64,000 nucleotides of DNA from Austropuccinia psidii (GCA_023105745.1 JALGQZ010000001.1:50839662-50903661), one strand, 5' to 3'; positions 21,441 to 34,556 are shown, counted from the stretch's first letter. The notes: generated from the sequence alone by a model not told the origin. Made by a program: numbers and translations.

Positions 21441-22696
21441 TTGTAAACCAATCTAGAATCAGTAGTCCTAGTAATAGAAACATTACCCCCACTCAGACTG
21501 AAAATAATATTGTCACATCTGAGAGTAACATCAACAGTGATACACTGTGGTTACAAGTGTCCCAATATGCTGAACAATCTGCAAAGCAATTTGCAGAAAT
21601 AAAAGCTAGCCAAGAGAGGATGAGACAAACTCAAGCCTCCTTGGAGCAAATAGTTAAGAATCTTCAAGAAGGATATGCTCAACTGAGCAAAGCCTCTGAA
21701 GAATCCAACAAAAGACTGAACCAAGTCTTTGAAGAACAACACCACAGCACAAGGGACAGGGAGTGTCTGGATCAAGACATTAACAAATTGCTTAATGCCT
21801 ATCATAGCTTGAAGCCCCAACCACAAGGCCAAGCTATGGAGAATCCATATCAACCAGATGACATCAAACCAGATGCCATGTTGTTGAATAAGGCAAGATC
21901 TCCATCACAATACCACCATGGAGATGGCATGTCTTATTCAGAGAAGGAAGCCTTGAAACAGCTTCCTGAGGCCTCAAACTGGCCCAAATTCTCTGGATCA
22001 GGAGCATATGATCATATGGAACTCATAGATTATATTGATGGACTCTTCATTGATGTACCCAGCATACCAGATTACTGGATTACTGCTAGACTGAATACTG
22101 CATTTAAAGGTCATGCAAGTATATGGTACACAGAAATGAAGGAAATCCATGGCAGAAGACATTGGCCATGGTGGAAGAGTCAAATAATCCAAAAGTACAG
22201 TAATGGAACTTGGATATGGCAAAAGACCATGTCATTTGAAAATGACAAATACTCTGTGGACAAAGATCCATATGAGTGGTGTCTCAGACAGTCTAAAAGA
22301 CTTAAAGCCATTAATCCTCAGATGAACATCCAGATGAGGAATCACAAACTTCTGACACAACTGCCAGGAGAACTAGAGCATGCAGTAAAATGCAGATGCA
22401 ACCAAAATTGCACTCTAGATGACATAGCCAATACCTTACAAGACATAAGGAAAAGGACTAATATAGGGAAATTCACCCCATACAGAAGCAATAGTTTCAA
22501 GGAGAAACAACCTTTCAGGGTGGAGTTTAAAGACAAACCCAGAGAAAGGGTGGCAGAAGTGGCAAAGAAGAAGAATTCTTGTCACAATTGTGGTTCAACA
22601 GACCATTATGCCAACAACTGTCCAAAAGCAAAGAAGAAAGTCTATGCTATAGAAAAAGTTCCTGAAGAAGAACCTCCAACAGAGGATTCTGAATAA
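20720..22696 (+). pseudogene. Family B Gag with CCHC zinc knuckle, N terminus interrupted
   Basis: The gag AUG is taken at 20720, one base after the ORF1 stop (TGATATG), because the same frame is unbroken for 308 codons from the equivalent AUG at 40533. Here TAA stops at 20918 and 20939 interrupt it; the frame is then open from 20942 to 22696 (576 codons counted from the CAG-CAT region at 20966). The N-terminal third is disordered, the middle is coiled-coil-like (about 21540-21760), followed by a helical capsid-like part (WPKFSGSGAYDHMELIDYID onward). The zinc knuckle is C-x2-C-x4-H-x4-C at 22580-22621. A TAA at 22694 separates gag from pol in the same frame; the copy at 42480 reads through with a serine codon, so the family encodes one Gag-Pol. 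Confidence 0.82.
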
Positions 22697-22702
22697 GACT
22701 CT

Positions 22703-24241
22703 ATGGGAGTTGCCATCAGAGAACTATCTGATGATGACCAAGACCCAAGAGAGGAACTTCTAGTGGAATACCAAGAGGAAACCCCATTGGAAATCCAGGA
22801 TTTACAGTCGGAAGCAGGCATGCCACAGGACACTGCCAACAAGAACTTGTGTAAACACACACAAGATGCACAAACATTCCTGGTTACACCAACCAAAGAA
22901 ATGGCATATATACATGGAACAGCCACAAAAATTACTGTATGTATTGACAATGCTCAGCACCCACTGATCATTGACAGTGGAGCACATTGCTCCATAGTGG
23001 CCAGAAATTATCTGGATAGCCACTTCCCAAACTGGGAGAAACAGCTCTTGCCCACTAAGGCAAAGAACTTCAAAAGTGCATCAGGAAAGATGACTTCAAT
23101 TGGGACAATTATCAAAGAGATAATTATACCCCACAGGAAGGGTAATATCAGACTCAATACAGAGTTTGTAGTGCTTGAAGATGCCCACATCCAAGGGCTT
23201 TTACTGGGAACAGATTACCAGAAGATGTATGGCATAGATATTTACAACAGTAAAAACAGGAACATTACCATTGGTACCAACAAGGAAAAGAAATTTTCAC
23301 TTGACATATACCACATATCTTCACTGGATCCACTAGAAGAACTCTTGAAGGAATTCAAGGAGGGACAGTTCAGCACTACCCTCACCAGTAAACAAAAACT
23401 AAGTCTACTGAAGATGCTGAGGAAAAACAGACCAGCATTTGCCATTGGTGAAGAACCACTAGGCAAGATTAAAGGCCATGATATAGAACTATATCTGGAT
23501 GTGGAAAGACCTTATCCACCCATGCTGAGGAGACCTCCTTATCCAGCAAGTCTGGAAACCAGGAGAGAAATTGAAAAACACATCAATGAACTCCTGGACA
23601 TGGATGTTATCAGGAAGATTGGACATAATGAAATAGTGGAAATCACCACTCCTGTCCTGATCACCTGGCATGATGGCAAGTCTAGATTGTGTGGAGATTT
23701 CAGAGCCCTGAATAACTACACAAAAGCAGACAGGTACCCTATACCAAGGATACCTCATGCCTTGGATAAGCTAGCCAAAGCCAAATACATAACCAAGATG
23801 GATTGTATGAAAGGCTTCCACCAAAATGCAATTAAACCAAACTCCATGAAGTTGCTCAGAATAATATGCCATATGGGCATATATGAGTACACCAGGATGC
23901 CATTTGGCATCAAGAATGCACCAGCCCACTTCCAAAGGATGATGGACACGATATTTCAAGAAGAAATAATGGAAGGCTGGATGGCCGTGTATATTGATGA
24001 TATCATTATATACTCAGAGACATGGGAAGACCATGTACAATACATAGACAGAGTGCTAATCAAATGTACACCCATCAATCTGAAAATTTCACTTAAAAAG
24101 TGTAATTTTGGCCAACAAGAGCTACTAGCTCTAGGACACAAAGTCTCAGGCCTTAGTCTGGCAATTGACCAGAACAAAGTAGCAGCAGTACTGCAAAAGC
24201 CAGTACCAAAGAACATCAAAGAGATGCAATCTTTCCTTTGA
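22703..24241 (+). pseudogene. Family B Pol part 1: aspartic protease and reverse transcriptase
   Basis: Numbered from 22703, the protease active site DSG is at residues 91-93 (LIIDSGAHCSIVARNYL). The RT shows the usual series: VERPYPPMLRRPPYP, TTPVLITWHDGKSRLCGDFR, RYPIPRI, MDCMKGFHQ, YTRMPFGIKNAPAHFQRMMD and the catalytic YIDD at residues 430-433. The frame continues from gag. A TGA at 24239 replaces the glycine codon in the conserved [10 protein letters not shown] box at the end of the RT, so the product would stop before RNase H. Confidence 0.9.
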
Positions 24242-24913
24242 TTTGCTAGCTACTATAGAAACCACATCAAAAACTTTGCCCACATAACCAGTAGTTTATA
24301 CAAGTTATGCTCAAAGGATGTAGTTTTTGAAATAACCAAGGAAAGGAGGGATGCATATGAGAGGATTAAATATGAACTCACAAATGCACGTGTGCTCATC
24401 TTGCCTGACTTTGAACTACCATTCAAGTTATATATAGATGCAGCATGCAGCCAAGGCTTGGGAGCAGCCCTTCACCAAAGACAAATTGTGGATGGTGAAC
24501 CAAAAGAAGGTGTAATATGTTACATCTCCAGGCAGCTGAAAGATTCAGAAGCCAGGTATGGGGCCACCCAGACAGAATGTCTATGTCTAGTCTGGGCTCT
24601 AGAAAAACTCCATTATTATTTGGAGGGTGCAGTCTTTGAAGTCTACACAGACTGCACAGCCTTGAAGTCTTTACTAAACATGAAGACTACTAATAGACAC
24701 ATGCTGAGATGGCAAATAGCCATCCAGGAGTATAGAGGGAACATGACCATCATATACAAAGAAGGTAAAAGCCATATCAATGCAGATGGCCTTAGCAGAT
24801 GGCCACTGGACAATGTCAAAAGCAATCCAGCTTATGACCCTGAAGTTGCTGCAAAAATTCCTATCCATTTTATGGAAATAAATAGGAAGAAGAACTTCAG
24901 ATTCTCTGAATAG
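24242..24913 (+). pseudogene. Family B Pol part 2: RNase H
   Basis: Same frame as the RT. RNase H acidic positions are visible: [16 protein letters not shown] (24431 on), the E of [14 protein letters not shown], the D of [12 protein letters not shown] and the D of INADGLSRW. The frame ends at a TAG (24911-24913) where the copy at 44725 has a tryptophan codon (FSEW), a G-to-A change. Confidence 0.88.
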
Positions 24914-26191
24914 GCACCAGGGAGTGGTACCCTTGACAGTGGAAACACTGATTCAGAAGGGACAGAAACCGCCATACTGGGAATAAGTTCCTCAGCACTG
25001 CACAATGAATTTTTCAATGCAGTGCTGAAATCATATGCTAAACACAAACAGTGTAGCATACTACTCCAACTGCTTCAACAAAAATACAGGAGGCAAGAAC
25101 TGGAAACCCAGCTGGAGGAACCCTGGTTGAGGGCCTATAAGGACAATAAATTCTTCCTTATAGATGGCCTGATTTATCACAGAGTCAAGCACACCAGTGC
25201 ACTCACAGTGATAGACAGAGACCACATCTCTTTAATCATGCAGGAATGCCATGACTGCCCCTACATGGGACACATGAGTGAAGACAGGACTAAAGAGAGG
25301 GTAGCAAGCACAGCTTGGTGGCCCAAGTGGGAGCAAGAGTTGAGTGAATACATCAACACTTGTGAAAGATGCCAAAAGGCAAATATAAAGCATGGGAAGA
25401 AATATGGGTTGCCTCAACACATAGAAGAACCCAAACACCCATGGGAAACCATCAACATGGACTGGGTCACAGGACTTGTCCCAGGAGGCAAAGAAAACTA
25501 CAATGCCTGCTTAATCATAGTTGATAGGTTCAGCAAGAGCATGAGATGTCTACCATGCCATAAAGAGGACACAGCCATGGACACTGCTCTGTTATTTTGG
25601 AATAACATCATATCCACCTGTGGAGTCCCTAAGATCATAATCAGTGACAGGGACCCAAAATTCACATCTGAATTTTGGACCAATCTATATGACATGCTTG
25701 GCACCAAGCTTGCTTTTTCCACAGCCTACCATCCACAAACAGATGGCCTAGCTGAGAGGATGATCCAAACAATGGAGGACATCCTCAGGAGGTTCTGTGC
25801 CTATGGCATGGAATACAAGGACCATGAGGGATACACCCATGATTGGGTCACCCTCTTACCAGCAGTCCAACTGGCTTATAATTCAAGCCAGCACTCTACC
25901 ACAGGAAAAACACCTGCACTGGTAGAGAAAGGGTGGAATCCCCTGTTACCTGTGGATCACTTGAAGAAAAATCTTCTGACCATCCACCCCACAGCCAAAG
26001 ACTTCCATGATATGTGGGCGAAAGCCTGTGATACTGCTTCCAAATGCATAGCTGAGGCCAAAGAGTATAACAAGCAGAGGTGGGACAAATCACATATGGA
26101 ACCTGACTTCAAGGAAGGGGACCAGGTGTTAGTATCTACACTGAACTTTAACAATCTCAAGGGACCTAAGAAAATGGAGACTCATTTGTAG
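24914..26191 (+). pseudogene. Family B Pol part 3: integrase
   Basis: Same frame. Counted from 25022, the zinc-binding domain is H77-x6-H84-x29-C114-x2-C117 and the catalytic triad is D147, D209 and E245 ([28 protein letters not shown]), which gives the canonical 35-residue D-to-E spacing. A one-base deletion around 26177, compared with the copy near 45990, shifts the frame and brings a TAG at 26189. The catalytic core itself is intact. Confidence 0.9.
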
Positions 26192-26574
26192 GGCCCTTCA
26201 CTATCATTAAGTTAATAGGGAAGAATGCAGTGGAAGTCAAGCTCACTGAGGAGTTTTCTAGGAAACACCCAGTCTTTCCAGTAAGCCTGGTCAAACCATA
26301 CTTCCAAACAGAGGAGGATAAATTCCCCTCCAGGAAGAAAAACATCACTCCACCAGAAATAGTGGAAGTAGAAGACTCTCCTGGACCTGTGAGTAAAATC
26401 ATCAGGGCCAGAAAAATCAGACTTAATGGGAAGGATCAGAGACAATATCTAGTCAGATTCAAGAACCAGACCGCTGACAAAGACAAATGGTTGGCAGAGG
26501 ATTCCATACCAGATGGGAACCTTCATTTAAGGAGATTCAGAGCCTCTAGGACGACTGAACAGTCTCATCAATGA
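26192..26574 (+). pseudogene. Family B Pol C-terminal domain, chromodomain-like
   Basis: After the frameshift the protein continues one frame over. It has a small beta-rich part ([20 protein letters not shown]), a Pro-rich linker and [20 protein letters not shown], which resembles the chromodomain strand Y-L-V-K-W with a following W-x-x-x-x-x-I. In chromoviruses such domains guide integration to chromatin marks; here this role is inferred. The natural stop is TGA at 26572. Confidence 0.72.
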
Positions 26575-26585
26575 TGAGCCTTTTT

Positions 26586-26598
26586 TAGAGGGAGGGTA
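26586..26598 (+). other. Polypurine tract
   Basis: TAGAGGGAGGGTA directly precedes the 3' LTR, and the same tract occurs at 46399-46411 and, on the minus strand, at 33084. It is the expected plus-strand primer of reverse transcription. Confidence 0.75.
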
Positions 26599-28036
26599 TG
26601 TCAGCCTGTGACTCAAAACCAGAGCACAAGCATGACAGCCAAAATACCATAAACCAATGGTATAGCCAAAATACCACCAAAACATGGAGCTGAGCCAAAT
26701 TAGCTCAAAAGGTATCAAAACAAAGAGGAAACTCACCTCTTTCTGAAAATATAAGTCCCATAACCATAGGACAAGAAATAACAAAGTTATTCCTGCTCAA
26801 AGTTATTGCTGAGCATAAACCTTAATTTTCACCTCTCATCTAAAATCTAGAAGGAGAGGCTTAACCCCATCAAATGGGTACTCAAAATGAAGCTCTAAGC
26901 CAGGGCTATCTAATGGTGCTAGCCAAACTGAGCTAGCACCAGTATTACTTGAGTTATGGTCAAATTCAGACCAAATAAGGGTGAACAAAACATTCACCTC
27001 TCATCTAACTGTTACAGTTTTAGTGTGAGATACCTAAAGTGGGGTCTTTTTGGAAAGAGCACAATCAGGGCTATCTGATGGTGCCATCCATTTCCTCATA
27101 GCTCAACTACAACAGAAGTTATTGGCCAAACAAGCTTAATACAGCTTTTGCCCAGACCACGCCAATGTACAAAAATACTTGTACATGGGATAACTTTGTC
27201 ATATTTAATGATAACCATGTCAAGTTGGGTACCATTGTGTAGAGCCCATACAGAGCTATTCAATGAACCAACTTTGAGCTTGATATCTCAAAAACGGACA
27301 GAGTTATGACCATTTTAAGGTCAAAATCCCACCTGCTGTCAGATACAGCCTTACCATGGGATAATATCCCATAACCATGAATATGAGGTGTCAAATAGAC
27401 AAAGAAGCATGTTTTTACTTCAATACCTCATATGTCAGTCAAAACTGGGGTCCCATACAGTTTCTGTACAGCATTCTACGCGTCATACACGTCAGAATCA
27501 GGCTGTGAGGTCCCCAGATGAAAATTTTCACCCTGTATTGGTGAAAACTGCCCAGATGTGGCTTCAAAACCACATCTGAGCCCAATACAGGGTATACAGG
27601 CTGTTTGCAAACCACAAGCCTGTCATAGAGAGTGAAAAATCTTCACTTCCTCTACGTAGAAAGGTCTAGCAGCCTTTCCACCTCAAGTTTAGGATAAAAG
27701 GAGGGCTTTTCACAGCCAAAATCCTTTCCTCATCCTGCTCTTGAATAACCTACGTAGTAAACTGTCAAAAACAGTTTTACTCTTGGTTAATAATCAGGTA
27801 TAATTATAAACTTAATTATTGTAGTCTTTATTATTGTAACCCAACAGATAAAACTGCACCCAGGGCTTTCAGCAGCGCTCACCACCACTATATTTCCATA
27901 GTAAAGCCCTTAAAATCTCAATACAATCATCTTTTATCAACCTTTTATCTTTTAAAATCTATTTTTCACCGTGTCACAGTCATAGTTTTAGTTGTAAATA
28001 GCCTTATTACCTCTTCAACATAGACTCAGCCTGACA
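26599..28036 (+). repeat. Family B 3' LTR (1438 bp)
   Basis: Direct partner of 18354-19790, bounded by the PPT on the left and the target duplication ATATT on the right. Confidence 0.92.
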
Positions 28037-28041
28037 ATATT

Positions 28042-29232
28042 GATATATTTCTTTTTTTTTTATCTTATAATGTAATTTATACGATTCCTATCTATTCAAA
28101 TAATAGAAATAATCTTGCACCATATTTGTAATGATTTTGAATCTTATTATTTGCTATATTAGAACATTCCAAGAAAAATAAGTAAAATATAAGTAATTTT
28201 TCCTTATTGTTTCATAGTCAAACCTCACAATCTTTCAAGAACCAACATTAGGTGTTGATATATCTCTTTAGTTCCCAATAATGCAAATCTTCTGCAGCCA
28301 AATCTTGTTCAGGTAGAAGTATTTAATTGAAAAGCCTCAATAGCTTTGTATGAAAGGAAACACCAAAATCACTCCTATGAAACTCCTTCATACAAAACAA
28401 AAATACACTGAATATTCATGGTTTTACCAGAAATAAACTCTTATAAGCAGAAATGAATCTCTAATTCTTTGATGCCTTGAGACTTGCATGTAGTAAAGGA
28501 GTTCTTTCATGTTCCTGTCTTCATTTGAAAAACGATCTATGATATTATTTGAGAACTAATACTTAATCCATGAATGGCTCTGAAATATTTTCCTATGATC
28601 CAATTCTCATTTTCAAATGAGAGTTGAACATTAGCTCTTCTTATAAGAAAGAGTTTACAACCTTAATAACTTGGTTTATCCTTACTGTTTTGTAATGAGA
28701 ATAAATATTTCTAGAAGTGGAGGTTTGACTCTTTCTGAATTTCACATTCACAAACTAGGTTTGATAGGTTATTTTTTTTATTTGTTCCCTTATTTCACAC
28801 CTACTTAATTTCATAAAGTTTGAAGGTATGTATTTCACTCCTTCTTTTCTGCCATTTTTATGTTCTTTTCAAATTTCATGCTTGTGCTTTGGATTTGACT
28901 TACATATAGACATAATTTGTTCCATAATTGGGGAGCACCTGAGAAATATTTTATTACAGGGGCTCTTGGGGAAATTACGTGTGGCCAGTTACTCAGTAAT
29001 CAGGGAGCTCATTTCAAAGATTGGAAGACGATATTGAAATAAGTTCAATTCAATGTCAAAGAGCAAGCTGACTAAGTCCTCACTGAACATTTCAACTGGT
29101 CAGAAGGAGAGAAAATCTTAGTTGGGGATATTACCTCCAATCTCCAATGAAAACTCAAAGAAAGGGTAAATATGACTGACGTGATTGATAATTTCAGTGT
29201 GTACTAGAAGGATGAGAGAAAATAAAGGTAAG
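28042..29232. other. Unassigned AT-rich region with a weak coding trace
   Basis: No gene is recognised in 28042-28827. Around 28828-29200 the plus strand reads like protein through several stops: after 29003 one frame gives QGAHFKDWKTILK, then EHFNWSEGEKILVGDITSNL, with four stops in about 75 codons. This may be an old gag-like fragment. It ends with GTAAG, the target duplication of the solo LTR. Confidence 0.35.
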
Positions 29233-31151
29233 TGTGAGCCTTGAGGTATATTTTACATCCCCCAATAGGACACAATTATCTTAAAAAGAAATTTTGAATT
29301 ATGCATAACTCATAAGTCATGCATATATCCAAAATTCATCATTTTTGATTTCAGAAAAGATGAATGACTTTTTATTGAGTAAGTAAGTCCATGGATTTAA
29401 GGCCAGATTTGGATTCTACACAAAAATTCACCTAGGGCAGCTCCATAGAGTGAATAAGCTCAAATTAACTCCTTAAGGTGGTAATATGGAAAATACTTCA
29501 ATACCACATCATCAATACCACATAAAAGATCCGTGAAAATTTTGTTTTTCTTAAATTCACGCCAAAATAATGGGAATGTGAGAAATCCCATGTTACATAT
29601 ACACTAAGAATAGTGTTATGCATGTTTTGAGAACTTAATATCATGGTATTCTTACATGGACTTTTGGTACACCCAAAGTGGATATCTCACTCTAAGCTTA
29701 AATTTCTATTTTGAGGTGAAAAATAAGACAAGAGGGACAAAAGACATCATAGAGAGCCAGGGTACCCCACTTCTGAGACCTCCGAGGCGTGGAAAGCACC
29801 AAAGCTGGGATCCATGGCTGATCTTAGCCTAATTGCTAAACTAAAACCTTTTGGGAACTTGGTTACCAGGTTACAACTACAGTAAATCTTAAGAAAATAG
29901 CAAATAACCTGCTAATTTGACGTGCCAAGGAGGTAAAGAGCTACTTAGACTCCTTTAACCATGTCAATTCTTAATTACTTTCCATGGATAAACCCCAAAA
30001 GATTAATTAAAGCCCTTTTTGGATGTGTATCCATTGATTTACCTCAAAGCAACCAGTTAAACACTGATATTTGCAATTCTACATAGAAATGTGGTAAAAA
30101 CTTTAAAAATTCATTAAAAATACAATTCTTAATGAATCTTTCTGAAGCTTTCAGGACTAATGGAGAGCTGTAATATCTATGGTACAACCAAATGAATTAT
30201 GGTTTACAAGTAAAATTCAAAGTTTTACTTACAGTCCATTTTTGACTATTCTAAGTGAACACTGAATCTTCAAAAATTCACAGTAATTACAACCTGTGAT
30301 TAAATTGCCAATAGCATTGATAGCTTTGAGAAATCAATTATTTTTTTGGAATAAAAAAGATTTACAGATGTTACTCCTTTTATTCTTGACCATATTGGGG
30401 TTGGTAGTCACGTAAAAGCATTAATTAAGTAATTATGATAATCTTACGTGACAACAGATGATGCAATCAATAATCCAAAAGGGTTTATTGTTTTCTCACT
30501 CATTGGTTTGTCAGTTTGCTCCATGGCATGCCTCTGTCAGCTGTTGTTGGCTTAAAAGAGGCCTCCTCTTGCTGTTTTTTCCACATCATCATCTCATTAG
30601 CATTTTTATCATTGTTACCAACAAGTAAGTACTAGTTAAAGCTATTTTTAAGTGTTTGAATTCTTTTAGAATCAATCAAAAAGATTTGAAATAATAGAAT
30701 CCAACTATATATTGTTTTAATACTCTTATAAATTCATTTTGATCCTTTAAATCCACAATTCTATGTCAAATCTCCCTATCTTATCTTTCAATAAGTTCTT
30801 TGAAATATTAGTGAGTGATTTATGTTTAATTCTTAAAGTTTTTCTCTAAAATTAGTTTTATTCAAGAATCACCATTATAATTATTCTTGAAAACGATAAT
30901 TATATATTAAGATAATTTTATTTCTTTAATAAAAAGAAGTTTTATTATTTAAATATTCTTGTAATTGATTCTTGTAGACAATTACTTGCTCACTGTTAAA
31001 ATCACTAGTAGTGTTTAACACGTGAAAGAAATAATTCTTTAATTATTTAATTGTGTTTATAATAACATTTTGTTATTATATTTCATAAGAACAGTAATAG
31101 TAGTGCTGATTAATAGTAATATTATCACCAGTTTCATAGACACATCTCACA
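29233..31151 (+). repeat. Solo LTR of a family A-type element
   Basis: Ends TGTGAG...CTCACA form an inverted repeat, and a perfect 5-bp duplication GTAAG flanks it (29228-29232 and 31152-31156). It is the same LTR type, inverted, as 50441-52263, and related to 48640-50329 and 8473-10639. No pol sequence adjoins it, so the internal part was lost by LTR-LTR recombination. Confidence 0.88.
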
Positions 31152-31156
31152 GTAAG

Positions 31157-31666
31157 AATAAACTTTGGTAAATGAATTAACAGAGTTAAAGAACCCTGGG
31201 ATAAAAAAAAGGTTTGTATATTGGCAATTTTCAGGGCTTGATAACTTCATACTTGAGGCTTGAGCCATATGGAGTCCTTTGAGCTATGTTGATTCCTTTG
31301 GGAAAATGAAACCTGCCATATGGGGAAATGACCTTTAATAAAAAACATTCCAAGTTTCTGTTGGTGAAATAAATGCTTCTATGAAGTAATATTTACTTGA
31401 ATTGGTGTGTTTTCCTGCTTTGATTCATGGAGATCTGACACTTGACAGCTCATTAGGTAAATACATCTTGAAATTCCTTTTGAAGATCTCTTTACAGTAT
31501 CGCCTTGGACAGATACTTCATAAATGAGCTTACCAATACCTGATTGTACACAGCTCCTAGTTCCCTGAAGTGGCCCTCATTAAGTCTAATTAACTACCCC
31601 ATTTAGGATAACTTGATGTCCATGAACCTTCCCCACAAAACTTCCTTGCAGATATGTAAGGTATTT
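31157..31666. other. Non-coding spacer
   Basis: No ORF, repeat partner or RNA gene is seen in this half kilobase. The right limit is approximate because the left edge of the neighbouring LTR is diverged. Confidence 0.35.
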
Positions 31667-33083
31667 TGGATGAAGGAATTTGGTCTTCAATGCCTTCCCA
31701 TTGGCTATTTACAACTTTAAATATGATTTTGACATGGATTAAAAGTATTCAAAACATTTTATTATAAATTAAAAGGGCTTTACTAATGAGAATTAGTGGT
31801 TATGAGCACTGTTGAAAGCCCTGGTTGCACCATTATCTGTTTGGTTACAATAATAAAAGACTAGAATACTAAACTTTATAGTATAACCTGATTTTTTTCA
31901 AAGGTATAACTGTTTTTGATGGTTGTACTACGTAATAATTAAAGAGAAGGATGGGGATTCCTTTTCTGGAAATGAAAAGGCCTCCTTTTATCCTGAAATG
32001 GGGTGAAAAGGGTGCTAGACTTTTTCACGTAAAGGAAGTGAAGGTTTTTCACTCTCCAAGACAGACTTGTGGTTTTCAAGAGGCCTTTATAGCCTTTATT
32101 GGGCTCAGATGTTGTTTTGAAACCACATCTGGGCAGCTTTCACCAATACAGGGTGAAAAATTTCATCTGTGGAGCACACAACCTGATTCTGATGTGTATG
32201 ACGTGTAGAATGCTGTACACAACCTGTATGGGACCCCAGTATTGAATGAACTATGGGTTATTGAAGTAAGAACAAGCTTCTTTGTCTGCTTGACACCTCA
32301 TAATCATGGTTGTGGGATATTATCCCACGGTAAGGCTGTATTGGCCAAACTGTGGGATTTTGACTTAAAACAGCTATACCTTTGTCAGTTTTTGAGATAT
32401 CAACCTCAATTTTTGTTCAGTGTGTATCCCTGTATGTTTTCTACACAATGGAGCCTCATTTGATATGGTTATCATTAAATATGGCAACATTATCCCATGT
32501 TCAAGATTTTTGTACATATGCATGTTTCAGGCAAAAAGCTGTATTGGGCTTGTTTGCCTTATAAATCTTGTTCTAGATGAGATATTGGGAAATGAATGGC
32601 ACCATCAAGTAGCCCTGATTGTTCTATTTCCCAAAAGACCCAACGTTAGGTATATCACACTGAAACTGTAGAAGTTAGATGAGAGATGGATATTTTATTC
32701 ACTCTTACTTGGCCTGAATTTGACCATAACTTCTGTAATACTGGTGCTAGCTCAGTTTGGCTGGTGCCATTGGATAGCCCTTCCTTAGAGATTAATTTTT
32801 AATACACATTTGATGGGGTTAAGCCTCTTATTCTGTACTTCAGATGAGAGGTGAAAATTAAGGTTTATGCTAAGCAACAACTTTGAGCAGGGATAACTTT
32901 GTTATTCGTTTGCCTATGATGATGGAACTTTTATATTTGGAAAGAGGTGAGTTTACTCTTTCTTTGGATACCTTTTGAGCTGATTTGGCTCAGCTCCATG
33001 TTTTGTTCATATCTTGGCTCTACCATTGATTTATGGTATTTGGCTGTCATGCTTGTGTTCTGGTTTTGTGTCACAGGCTGACA
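31667..33083 (-). repeat. Family B 3' LTR, diverged
   Basis: The right edge CTGACA at 33078-33083 adjoins a PPT complement. The left edge is eroded (about 31667). The internal hairpin around 32088-32150 is still recognisable. It is more diverged than the other family B LTRs. Confidence 0.8.
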
Positions 33084-33107
33084 TACCCTTCCTCTAAAAA
33101 AGCCTCA

Positions 33108-34556
33108 TCATTGATGAGACTGTTCAATCCTCCTGGACGCTCTGAATCTCCTCAAATGAAGATCCCCATCTGTTATGGCATCTTCTGCAAACCATTTGTC
33201 CTTATCAGCTGTCTGGTTCTTGAATCTGACTAAGTACTGTCTATGATCCTTACCATTAGGTCTGATCTTCCTGCCCTTGATGATTTTCTTCACTGGTACA
33301 GGGGAATCCTCCACCTCCACTATTTCTGGTGGTGTGGGATTCTTCGTCCTGGAGGGGAATTTATCCTCCTCTGTCTGGAAGCATGGCTTGACTAAACTCA
33401 CTGCAAAGACTGGGTGTTTCCTGGAAAACTCCTCTGTTAGTTTGACTTCCACTGCATTTTTCCCTATCAATTTAATGATAGTGAAGGGCCCTACAAATGA
33501 GTCTCTCATTTTCTTAGGTCCTTTTAGATTATTAAAGTTCCATGTAGACACTAACACTTGTTCCCCTTGTTTAAAGTCAGGTCCCATGTGTGATTTGTCC
33601 CACCTCTTCTTGTTATATTCTTTTTCCTCAGCTATGAATTTGGAAGCTGTGTAGAAAGCTATCTTCCACATTTAATGGAAATCTTTGGCTGTGGGGTGGA
33701 TTGTCAGAAGGTTTTTCCTCAAATGATCCCCAGGCAATAGGGGATTCCATAATTTTTCTACCAGGGAAGGCGTTTTTCCTGTGGTAGAATGCTGACTTGT
33801 GTTATACGCCAGTTGGATTTCTGGTAGAAGGGTAACCCAGTCATGGGTGTAATCTTCATGGTCCTTATATTCCATGCCATAGGCACAGAATCTTCTAAGG
33901 ATGTCCTCCATTGTCTGGATCATCCTCTCAACTAGTCCATCTGTTTGTGGATGGTAAGCTGTAGAAAAAGCAAGTTCAATACCCAGCATGTAATAGAAGT
34001 TGGTCCAAAATTCAGATTTGAACTTTGGGTCCCTATCACTGATTATGATCTTAGGGACTCCATAGGTGGATATGATGTTGTTCCATAATAACAGAGCAGT
34101 ATCCATGGCTGTATCCTCTTTGTGACATGGTAGGCACCTCATACTCTTGCTGAACCTATCAACTATGATTAAGCAGGTATTGAAGTATTCTTTGCCTCCT
34201 GGGACAATTCCTGTAACCCATTCCATGTTGATGCTTTCCGATGGGTGCTTAGGTTCTTCTATGTGTTGAAGTAACACATACTTCTTCCCATTTTTCCTAT
34301 TTTCCTTTTGGCATCTTTCACAAGTGTTGATGTATTCACTCAACTCTTGTTCCCACTTGAGCCACCAAGCAGTGCTTGCTACCCTTTCTTTGGTCCTGTC
34401 TTCACTCATGTGTTCCATATAGCGGCAATCATGGCATTCCTGCAGGATCAAACATATATGGTCTCTGTCTATTATTGTGAGTGCACTAGTGTGCTTCTCT
34501 CTATGGTAGAGCAGGCCATCTATGAGGAAAAATTTATTATCCTTATAGTCCCTCAA
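33108..34556 (-). pseudogene. Family B integrase and C-terminal domain (minus copy)
   Basis: One frame from 34556 to 33108 with a single in-frame TAA at 33672. The zinc domain is kept ([18 protein letters not shown]). The integrase core reads MEWVTG at the first acidic site, so the first catalytic Asp is changed to Glu; [12 protein letters not shown] and [11 protein letters not shown] keep the second Asp and the Glu. The chromodomain-like tail ([16 protein letters not shown]) is complete to the natural stop. Confidence 0.86.

Larger units (their letters stand above)
18354..28036 (+). mobile_element. Ty3/gypsy family B element, complete with both LTRs and target duplication
   Basis: 5' LTR 18354-19790, PBS-like tract, spliced leader, ORF1/ORFX, gag, protease, RT, RNase H, integrase, chromodomain-like tail, PPT, 3' LTR 26599-28036. 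A perfect ATATT duplication lies at 18349-18353 and 28037-28041. Length is 9683 bp. The two LTRs look about 98 percent identical by eye, so the insertion is recent, yet gag-pol carries several stops and a frameshift. It is the best-preserved element of the window. Confidence 0.93.
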
